Shown in pieces: positions 1 to 5,035 of a stretch of 7,667 nucleotides of DNA. The translations under genes were made by a program, and so were the position numbers. Numbering within the stretch: position 1 is the first letter of the stretch; each line of letters starts with the position of its first letter. Under the pieces are notes generated by a model that was given only the letters and a program-made list of their open reading frames with translations, did no database searches and was not told the DNA's origin. The stretch is from Armatimonadota bacterium (GTDB lineage Bacteria; Sysuimicrobiota; Sysuimicrobiia; Sysuimicrobiales; Humicultoraceae), in assembly GCA_016199305.1 (NCBI GenBank), contig JACQGZ010000195.1:1-7667 (forward strand), in the 5' to 3' direction.

Positions 1-209
1 CGGACGGCGGCGGACCCGGTACCCTCACCGACCACGATGCGTCTTACCCCGAAATCGCGCGCCCACGCGGCGACGACCTCGGCCACCATTTCCAGGGGAA
101 TGACGGAGCGGGCCAGGATGAGCCCGCGGCGGCCCACCGCCAGGCCGCACTTCTGCCGCCCGGGATCCACGGCGAGCAGCACGGCGTTCCCCGCCTCGGC
201 CCTGGTCAC
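1..209 (-). CDS. yqgF: YqgF/RuvX-like RNase H-fold nuclease, N-terminal part (runs off window)
   Basis: About 69 residues are visible before the window edge. A hydrophobic first strand ends in VDPGRQKCGLAVG (residues 14-26), where the Asp of VDPG is the expected first catalytic carboxylate of the RNase H/RuvC fold. A second strand, RRIVVGEGTGS, ends the visible part. The DPGR-KCG-AV form resembles the cyanobacterial/Deinococcus-type YqgF proteins more than classic short RuvX (DVGTKRIGVA). YqgF/RuvX proteins are linked to 5' maturation of pre-16S rRNA; a Holliday-junction role was proposed from the fold. I chose GTG at 209 because an in-frame TGA lies three codons upstream (216-218) and GAAGGGTGGG precedes it; GTG at 182 is an alternative. 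The gap from the tonB stop is 19 nt with no terminator, so co-transcription is likely. The frame starting at GTG 219 is a shadow. The family call rests on the N-terminal motif only. Confidence 0.75.
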   Translation of the reverse strand, partial: MTRAEAGNAVLLAVDPGRQKCGLAVGRRGLILARSVIPLEMVAEVVAAWARDFGVRRIVVGEGTGSAAV

Positions 210-228
210 GGAAGGTCACCCACCCTTC

Positions 229-1068
229 TCAGTCGCCGAAGACGACCCAAAAGATGAGGTAGGCGTCGATCGGGGTGCCGTCGCGGGTCGCGGGCGCGAA
301 GCGCCATCTGAGCAGCCCCTGGCGCGCCGCCTCGTCGAGAGCCGCATCCCCGGAGGAGACGAGCACCTCCACGCTCGCCACCGTGCCGCCGGCGCGGATC
401 AGCAGGCGGACTTTCACCCTCCCGCGGACTGAGGTCTCCTCGAGCGCCGAGGCCCCGCCGGGTCCGGGCAGCACAGCCGCGCGCAGAACCGGATGCAGAG
501 GCGGTTGCTCAATAGGGATCGGGGGCTTCAGGACCGGCGCAGGCTGATGAGGAAGCGCGACCTGGGGCGCCGGGCTTTCGGACGGGTGCGCAAGGGGAAG
601 AGCCGGCCGCGCAGAGAGGGGTTCGGACCCCTCCTCCGCTACCGAGGAGCCTGTTCCGGTGGACGCTGCGGCGCCCGGTCCCCCATCTCCACCACGAAGG
701 CTGGGACCCGACCGGGCGGACGAGGCGCCCGGGGCCCGAGGGCCGGGGACCGGCCTCCCTGGGCGGGGGGTAGCCTGGGCGCGGCGCGCCGGTCCCCCGG
801 GCGGCCTGTCAGGAACGGCCGCGCGTACGGGCGGTGAGGCCGGGTGGATCACCTGGGGCGATACCGGCGCGGCGGCAGGCGAGGGTTGCCCCTCCTCCTC
901 CGCCGACGGACCCTGGACGCGGACGGGCGGGGCCAGGCGGGGGATGGCCGCCTGAAATGTGGCAGCGCGGCGCCCGGTCGCCAGCCCCACGGCGAGGAGG
1001 AGCAGAGCGGCCAGGGTCAGGCCGGTGAGCAGTCGACGGTGACGATTGGTCCGCACCCGCATTCGCAC
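229..1068 (-). CDS. tonB: TonB energy transducer (TonB C-terminal domain protein)
   Basis: 279 residues. A short basic N-terminus (MRMRVRTNRHRR) precedes one membrane segment at about residues 13-31 (LLTGLTLAALLLLAVGLA), matching the inner-membrane anchor that contacts ExbB/ExbD. Residues 40-195 are a low-complexity Pro/Ala/Arg-rich linker that would span the periplasm; it has no clean (EP)n(KP)n blocks. Residues 212-279 form a TonB_C domain: a strand (VRGRVKVRLLIRAGG), then SSGDAALDEAARQGLLRWRF, then FAPATRDGTPIDAYLIFWVVF. Its role is to pass proton-motive energy to the outer-membrane receptor encoded just upstream. The start is GTG at 1068, six bases after the receptor stop and in the same frame; ATG at 1062 (residue 3) is an equally plausible start and neither has a strong Shine-Dalgarno. 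No exbB/exbD is in the window, so shared ExbBD from elsewhere is inferred. Family assignment is firm; exclusive partnership with the receptor is inference from position. Confidence 0.9.
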   Translation of the reverse strand: MRMRVRTNRHRRLLTGLTLAALLLLAVGLATGRRAATFQAAIPRLAPPVRVQGPSAEEEGQPSPAAAPVSPQVIHPASPPVRAAVPDRPPGGPARRAQATPRPGRPVPGPRAPGASSARSGPSLRGGDGGPGAAASTGTGSSVAEEGSEPLSARPALPLAHPSESPAPQVALPHQPAPVLKPPIPIEQPPLHPVLRAAVLPGPGGASALEETSVRGRVKVRLLIRAGGTVASVEVLVSSGDAALDEAARQGLLRWRFAPATRDGTPIDAYLIFWVVFGD

Positions 1069-1074
1069 CGCCGC

Positions 1075-2880
1075 TCAGAATGTCGACCCCAACTGCACGA
1101 AGAAAGTGCGCCCTGCGCCCGGGAATCCCCGCAGGGTCTCATACCGCGCGTCGAGTAGGTTGTCCACCCCGGCGCGGATCACCCGGTCGCCGACCTTCTG
1201 TTCGTACCGGAGCCCCACCGTCGCGTAACCGGCCAGCGTCACCCGCGTCGCCGGAAAGGTCGAAGTGTCCAGATCCTCGCGCGCCGAGACGTAGTTCACC
1301 AACAGGGAGAGGTTTGCGTCCGGCCGCGGCGCATACCGCAGGATCAGGTTGGCCTGCCAGGCCGGCAGGCGCAGGAGCGATAACCCGGTGCCGCGGTCGA
1401 GGCCGCTCGACCAGGTGACATTGCCCGAGACCAGCCACGGCCCGCCGAGCCGCCCCACCACCTCGGCGGAGAGGCCGGCGATGCGGGCCGACCCCACGTT
1501 CATCGGCAGGCAGCCCCCGACGATCAGGTCCCGGGCGTCGGTGTAGAAGCCGTTGAGGCGCGCCACCAGCCCCGGCCGGACCGCCGCCTCTACGCCGAGA
1601 TCGGCCGCCCACGCCTGCTCCGGGCGCAGCGCCGGATTGCTGCAGCCGGGGAAGGCCAGTTCGAAGAAGGTCGGGGCGCGGAAAGCCCGCCCCATGCCGC
1701 CGCGCAGGCGCACCCCCTCGTTGATGAAATGCACAAACCCCAACCGCGGGTTCACCTGCCCGCCGTAGCCCGGGTGGCTGTCGTAGCGCACCCCCACACC
1801 CAGCAGGGTGCGCGGCCGCAGCAGCACATCGTACTGCGCGTATCCGGCCGCGGTGGTCGCCTGCGCCTGAAAATTCGAGAAGGTCGAGGTGGACACAAAC
1901 CGCACCTGCTCCAGCTCCACTCCCCAGGTGAGCACGGCGCCGTCGCTCAACCCGTGCACGCGCTGCCAGGCGCCGCCGAAGGCGCTCCCCCGGTCGTCCG
2001 AGGCGAATCCCGGCGAGGTAAACGAGAGCCGGTCACCCAGCCACCAGACGCGGGCCTCCGTAGACTCGCCGCCGGCGCCCCGCTCCGCCAAGATCAGGCT
2101 GGCGATGGTGCGCTGATCGGTGAGGCGGTCGGTCGGGCTGGGAAAGAAGGTCGGTCCCGGAAGCCCGGAGAGACCGGCGGTATGGCTCACGGTCAGCGTG
2201 AGGGAGCGCGGGCCGCTGCCATTGAGGACCAGGCGGGCGCTGCCCGTCCAGCGGGAGGCGGCGCTGTTCGGGCGGTCGCCGGCGGTCCCCAAGAACTGGC
2301 CGCCCAGGGTGAAGATGCCTCCACGCCAGGTGTGCCCGACGCGCATCGCGGCGTGCGCCGTCCCGTAACTCCCCCCACCCGCGGAGGCCTGCGGGCGCGC
2401 GTCGGCGCGCGTTACGACCTGGATCACCCCACCGAGGGCGTTCCCGTAGATCGCCGAATAGGGGCCGCGCAGCACCTCCACCCGCTCCACGTCCTCCAGG
2501 GCGATCGTGGAGAGGTTCACCCCGAACTGCGCGGTGCTGTTCAGCGGAATGCCGTCGATGAGCACCAGCACCTGCTGCGGCGAGGATCCACGGATGGAGG
2601 CCTGGGTCAGACCGCCGGGCCCGGCCCCTGCCGTTCGAAGCGATACCTCGGCGAGAAACGCGAGGGCCTCGCCGAGGGTGAGGAATCCCATGCGCCGCAG
2701 CTCCTCGGCGGGGATCACGGTGACGTAGGCCGGGGTCGTCGGCACCAGCTGGGGGCGCCTGCCGGGGACGACCACCTCTTCGCCCTCGAAGGTGGGCACC
2801 TGCCCGAGGGCGGCCGGGCCGGCCAGGGAGACGAGAAGGCCCACGGCCACCAGACCCGTGGGCAGCGCGCGCAGGAGCAT
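1075..2880 (-). CDS. btuB: TonB-dependent outer-membrane receptor, BtuB-like (vitamin B12/corrinoid uptake)
   Basis: 601 residues, close to the length of E. coli BtuB. A signal peptide (residues 1-26, hydrophobic core GLVAVGLLVSLAG, likely cut after AALG) is followed by a candidate TonB box, EEVVVPGRRP (34-43). The plug domain spans about 45-158: PAEELRRMGFLTLGEAL, QASIRGSSPQQVLVLIDGIP and VERVEVLRGPYSAIYGNALG. The beta-barrel follows, with the receptor hallmark FFELAFPGCSNPALRPEQ in the middle, GVDNLLDARYETLRGFPG near the end and a terminal Phe as expected for BAM recognition. Two barrel cysteines (PGCSNP and GGCLPM) may pair. The ATG at 2880 follows a purine-rich Shine-Dalgarno (GGAAGGGGG, 10 nt spacing). 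The B12 substrate is inferred mainly from the cobalamin riboswitch upstream; receptor sequence alone would not exclude cobinamide or another corrinoid. The stop lies six bases before tonB. Confidence 0.9.
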   Translation of the reverse strand: MLLRALPTGLVAVGLLVSLAGPAALGQVPTFEGEEVVVPGRRPQLVPTTPAYVTVIPAEELRRMGFLTLGEALAFLAEVSLRTAGAGPGGLTQASIRGSSPQQVLVLIDGIPLNSTAQFGVNLSTIALEDVERVEVLRGPYSAIYGNALGGVIQVVTRADARPQASAGGGSYGTAHAAMRVGHTWRGGIFTLGGQFLGTAGDRPNSAASRWTGSARLVLNGSGPRSLTLTVSHTAGLSGLPGPTFFPSPTDRLTDQRTIASLILAERGAGGESTEARVWWLGDRLSFTSPGFASDDRGSAFGGAWQRVHGLSDGAVLTWGVELEQVRFVSTSTFSNFQAQATTAAGYAQYDVLLRPRTLLGVGVRYDSHPGYGGQVNPRLGFVHFINEGVRLRGGMGRAFRAPTFFELAFPGCSNPALRPEQAWAADLGVEAAVRPGLVARLNGFYTDARDLIVGGCLPMNVGSARIAGLSAEVVGRLGGPWLVSGNVTWSSGLDRGTGLSLLRLPAWQANLILRYAPRPDANLSLLVNYVSAREDLDTSTFPATRVTLAGYATVGLRYEQKVGDRVIRAGVDNLLDARYETLRGFPGAGRTFFVQLGSTF

Positions 2881-2886
2881 TGGAGA

Positions 2887-2945
2887 CCCACCCCCTTCCG
2901 CGAAGGCGTGGCGTCACTCCCGCCGCCTTCGCCGGCGAAGGCGGC
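2887..2945 (-). promoter_or_regulatory. Putative translational expression platform of the B12 riboswitch, including btuB Shine-Dalgarno
   Basis: Between aptamer and ATG the minus strand carries four segments. A is GCCGCCTTCGCC (2934-2945), B is GGCGAAGGCGGC (2922-2933), C is CGCCTTCGC (2900-2908), and D is the Shine-Dalgarno stretch GGAAGGGGG (2891-2899). A pairs perfectly with B. C pairs over 9 nt with the middle of B (2924-2932) across a 15-nt loop. The CCTTC of C also pairs with GAAGG of D (2902-2906 with 2894-2898, loop GCG). The A:B and B:C pairings exclude each other, as do B:C and C:D. With A:B formed, C can mask the Shine-Dalgarno (off); with B:C formed, the Shine-Dalgarno is free (on). 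There is no U-tract, which favours translational over transcriptional control. The complementarities are read directly; the switching model is inference. Confidence 0.6.
2922..2945. repeat. Perfect 24-bp palindrome (12+12) in btuB leader
   Basis: The 24 bases are exactly self-complementary; as RNA they fold to a roughly 10-bp stem with a CCGG loop. A third copy of the arm core (GCGAAGGCG on the plus strand, also at 2935-2943) lies at 2900-2908, giving a direct repeat with an inverted copy between. The repeats appear to serve the riboswitch platform rather than a mobile element. Confidence 0.85.
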
Positions 2946-2966
2946 AGCGATATGATCCACTGCGGC

Positions 2967-3168
2967 GCGCAGGCAGGTCTTCTGGCTCCGGTTCCTCGCG
3001 TGCCCCGGCCTTCCCGGGCTCAGCCGCCCCCGCGGTGTCGCGGCGGCGCCGGCCCAGTGGCGTCCTGCGGGGACACGCTCCCCGTCACAGCGGCGGGACC
3101 GCGCCGGATTCCTCATCGAGGCCGTCGAGCGCGCGCGACCCGGTGAGTCACCGGCTTCCCTATTCTGA
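2967..3168 (-). promoter_or_regulatory. Cobalamin (B12) riboswitch aptamer
   Basis: Read on the minus strand, the conserved blocks of the cobalamin riboswitch (Rfam RF00174 type) occur in order over about 200 nt. AGAATAGGGAAGCCGGTG opens it at 3149-3166. CCCGCCGCTGTGA follows at 3085-3097; the common form is CCCGCCACTGTGA, so there is one change. A GGGGA/TCCCC hairpin comes next, then GACGCCACTG around 3055-3063, GAGCCCGGGAAGGC around 3008-3021, and the B12-box end GAGCCAGAAGACCTGCC at 2974-2990. It lies 87 nt upstream of the btuB ATG on the same strand. Adenosylcobalamin or a related corrinoid should bind and lower expression of the receptor. The ligand subtype was not determined. Confidence 0.95.
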
Positions 3169-3185
3169 CGGAGGCGACCTCCGTC
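3167..3185 (-). other. Perfect 8-bp hairpin abutting the 5' edge of the riboswitch
   Basis: GACGGAGG (3167-3174) and CCTCCGTC (3178-3185) are exact inverted repeats with a 3-nt loop, directly before the first conserved aptamer block. Just outside it GCGCAGG (minus strand, 3188-3194) is complementary to CCTGCGC (2967-2973) at the aptamer's 3' end, so it could sit inside a P1-like closing helix. The role is unknown: a 5' transcript-stabilising hairpin, an aptamer extension or an operator are all possible. Confidence 0.5.
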
Positions 3186-3306
3186 CACCTGCGCCCGCAC
3201 CGTGTGGGTTCCATGCGGGTTGGGGTCAACCCTGCAAGATACCCTCAACGGCCGCACGATACGGCGCGCGCTCAGCGTGGATCGTTGGGCTGAGGGGCAC
3301 GCCCGA
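3186..3306. other. Non-coding stretch, probable promoter region of the btuB operon
   Basis: No credible gene is seen here. The promoter for the riboswitch transcript should lie in this stretch on the minus strand. The only hint is TTGACC (3224-3229), which fits a -35 element but has no good -10 at normal spacing. It overlaps a 6-bp inverted repeat, GGGTTG (3217-3222) and CAACCC (3227-3232), that could be an operator. No site can be called with confidence. Confidence 0.35.
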
Positions 3307-3350
3307 TGAAACCGTGATCCCGTCGTTCGGTTTCAGAGGGCGTGGCCCTC
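3307..3350 (-). terminator. Tandem hairpins after the DUF3084 stop, possible terminator without U-tract
   Basis: Ten bases after the DUF3084 stop the minus strand has GAGGGC-CAC-GCCCTC (3336-3350, 6-bp stem, 3-nt loop). Immediately after it comes TGAAACCG and CGGTTTCA (3307-3314 with 3328-3335, 8-bp stem, 13-nt loop). Position and pairing suit an end to the envelope operon transcript, but there is no T-run, so a factor-dependent terminator or a 3'-end stabilising structure is as likely as intrinsic termination. Confidence 0.4.
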
Positions 3351-3359
3351 AGCCTTGTC

Positions 3360-4289
3360 CTAGAGGTTGGGGCGGAAGTCGATGATCACCGGGCCGATCG
3401 TGTAGGCGTCGCGGTCGGTGACCACCTCCACGCGCACCGGGCGCCGCGCCTTCGAGATCGCCTCCACAACGCGCCGGGCGGCGTCGATGTCCGCTTCCAG
3501 CAGCGGGGCCTCCGTGATGCGGGCGAAGGGCGGGGAGAGCACTTCGCGGCGCGCGGCGGCGGTGGCGCGGTCGAGCAGGTCGAGCAGCTGCCGCCCGATC
3601 TCATCCCGCGACTGCCGGCCGTCCACGTTTCCCGACGCGAGGACCCGGCCGCGCGGGAAGACCAGGTGGTTGTCGATCAGCTGGATGCTGACCTCCAGGG
3701 GCTCCCCCTCCAGCGTGTTCTCGTTCGCCACGATGCGGAGGATCGTCTCGGCGGGGTGCTCCTTCACCAGCGCGGCCACCTGGTCCCAGGTCAGCGCCGG
3801 GGGAAAGAGACGCAGCACGGAGCCGGTGGTCCCATCCACGCTGATGCCGTTGGCCAGCGCCAGATCCACCGCCCGGAGCCGCAGGGTATCGACCTGCGCG
3901 GCCACCTGGACCAGGGGCAGCCGGCTGTCGATGACCCCGCGCAGCACCTCCTGGTTGCGCAGATAGGCGATGTCGCCCTGCTTCAACTGCCGGAGGCGGG
4001 CCTCCGCGTTCTGGATCTCGGTGCGCAGCCCCTCGATCTGCTCCTGCAGGGTGCGGAACTGGAAGAGCGCCTGGCGGGCATCGCGCGAGACCAGCAGGAC
4101 GGTGGCGACGGTGATCACCGTGATGATCATCCCCGTGGCGATGGTGATGATCTGGGCGGTGTACCGCGGCCGCAGGCCGAAGAGGGTGAGGCGGCGCCGG
4201 CCGATGGCCCGGCCGACCAGGTTGCCGACGTAGGCGATCCCACCGCTGACGAAGATCAGGAGCGGGATGAGGATGACGCCGAATTCCAT
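3360..4289 (-). CDS. DUF3084 family membrane protein, function unknown
   Basis: 309 residues. Membrane segment 1 (about 3-21, GVILIPLLIFVSGGIAYVG) is followed by the conserved signature GRAIGRRRLTLFGLRPRYTA (26-45). Membrane segment 2 follows (about 46-67, QIITIATGMIITVITVATVLL), then a coiled coil (70-106, LQEQIEGLRTEIQNAEARL). The large C-terminal domain (about 110-309) contains ALANGISVDG and ends in VTDRDAYTIGPVIIDFRPNL. The signature and the two-helix plus coiled-coil layout identify DUF3084, known mainly from Cyanobacteria, Deinococcus-Thermus and relatives; no biochemical role is established to my knowledge. The ATG at 4289 overlaps the GT2 stop by one base (TGATG), and the signature begins soon after it; the open frame farther upstream to 4646 only shadows the GT2 gene. 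As last gene of an operon with an Lpt permease and two glycosyltransferases, an envelope role is plausible but inferred. Confidence 0.88.
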   Translation of the reverse strand: MEFGVILIPLLIFVSGGIAYVGNLVGRAIGRRRLTLFGLRPRYTAQIITIATGMIITVITVATVLLVSRDARQALFQFRTLQEQIEGLRTEIQNAEARLRQLKQGDIAYLRNQEVLRGVIDSRLPLVQVAAQVDTLRLRAVDLALANGISVDGTTGSVLRLFPPALTWDQVAALVKEHPAETILRIVANENTLEGEPLEVSIQLIDNHLVFPRGRVLASGNVDGRQSRDEIGRQLLDLLDRATAAARREVLSPPFARITEAPLLEADIDAARRVVEAISKARRPVRVEVVTDRDAYTIGPVIIDFRPNL

Positions 4290-5035
4290 CAGTGCACCCG
4301 CCGCCGGCCGCCCGCCGAGGCCCGGTCGGGGCCGGGCGCGCCGCCCCGCACGGCCCGCTCCGCCCAGAGGCGGCGGAGGAGGCGCAGGTAGGCCGCCACC
4401 TCTCTGAAGGAGAGCTTGCTCTGCCCGGCGGCGCGACCGGTGAAGGGATAGGGGACCTCCGCCACCACCAGGTCGGGATTGCGCCCCAGGATCTCCAGCA
4501 GGATCTTGAACCCGATGCCCCAGTAGGCCCGCCGGGCGAAGACTTCGCGGCGGGCGGCGAAGAAGCCCGAGAGCGGGTCGCGGACCCCCAGGCGGAAGAG
4601 CAGGCGCGCGATGGCGGTCGCGCCCAGGCTGGCGGCGCGGCGCCACAGCGGCCAGCCGCCAATGCTGCCGCCGGCGTAGCGGGAGGCCACGGCGATATCG
4701 GCGCCGCGCTCGAGGGCGGCCACCAGCGCCGGCAGGGTCTCCGGGGGATGCGACCCGTCGCTGTCCATCACCGCCACGATCCCCCCCGACGCCGCCTCGG
4801 CGCCGGCCAGCACCGCCGAGGCCAGGCCCCCCTTGCCGGACCGCCGCAGCAGCCGCAGCGGCAGAGGACCCTCGACGGCCAGACGGGCCGCCACCTCCGC
4901 CGTGCCGTCGGGGGAGGCGTCGTCGACGACGATGACCTCCAGCCCCAGCGGCGCCGCCAGCGGCGCGAGCGCCTCCACCAGCGCGGGGAGGGTCGCGCGC
5001 TCGTTGTAGGTGGGCAGGATGAGGGAGGTCTTCAT
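4289..5035 (-). CDS. GT2 polyprenyl-phosphate glycosyltransferase (DPM1/Ppm1-like)
   Basis: 248 residues, a single GT-A domain of the length of DPM1-type dolichol/polyprenyl-phosphate mannose synthases. Motifs in order: SLILPTYNER (4-13, nucleotide-binding strand), VIVVDDASPDGT (34-45), VMDSDGSHPPE (89-99, metal-binding DxD), ASRYAGGSIGGWPLWRR (117-133), DPLSGFFAARREVF (153-166) and GQSKLSFREV (204-213). The expected reaction is transfer of a hexose from GDP- or UDP-sugar to polyprenyl phosphate at the inner face of the inner membrane. No C-terminal membrane helices are present, unlike two-domain Ppm or GtrB enzymes; the tail is Arg/Gly-rich. The ATG at 5035 overlaps the GT39 stop as ATGA and has no Shine-Dalgarno, so translational coupling is likely. 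Pairing with the GT39 gene suggests it makes that enzyme's lipid-linked donor. Sugar identity (mannose, glucose or other) cannot be read from sequence. Confidence 0.9.
   Translation of the reverse strand: MKTSLILPTYNERATLPALVEALAPLAAPLGLEVIVVDDASPDGTAEVAARLAVEGPLPLRLLRRSGKGGLASAVLAGAEAASGGIVAVMDSDGSHPPETLPALVAALERGADIAVASRYAGGSIGGWPLWRRAASLGATAIARLLFRLGVRDPLSGFFAARREVFARRAYWGIGFKILLEILGRNPDLVVAEVPYPFTGRAAGQSKLSFREVAAYLRLLRRLWAERAVRGGAPGPDRASAGGRRRVH

Noticed and set aside
25..219. Minus-strand 64-codon frame starting at GTG 219
   Set aside because: It is Arg/Gly-rich and out of frame with the overlapping YqgF reading frame, which shows the VDPGRQKCGLAVG motif.
2900..2945. Repeat cluster as a REP-type, CRISPR or mobile element
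   Set aside because: Only three arm copies, no spacers or terminal duplications, and the position between aptamer and Shine-Dalgarno explains it better as riboswitch structure.
1729..2955. Long plus-strand open frame of 408 codons opposite btuB
   Set aside because: Antisense shadow of the receptor gene; low-complexity Gly/Arg/His/Gln-rich composition with no domain, and the minus strand has a full receptor with signal peptide and plug.
3224..3229. TTGACC as a -35 promoter element for the btuB operon
   Set aside because: No acceptable -10 hexamer at 16-18 nt spacing; too weak to call as a promoter.
3342..4391. Plus-strand open frame of 349 codons opposite DUF3084
   Set aside because: Shadow frame typical of high-GC DNA; Asp/Gln/His/Arg-rich with no recognisable fold, while the opposite strand encodes a conserved family.
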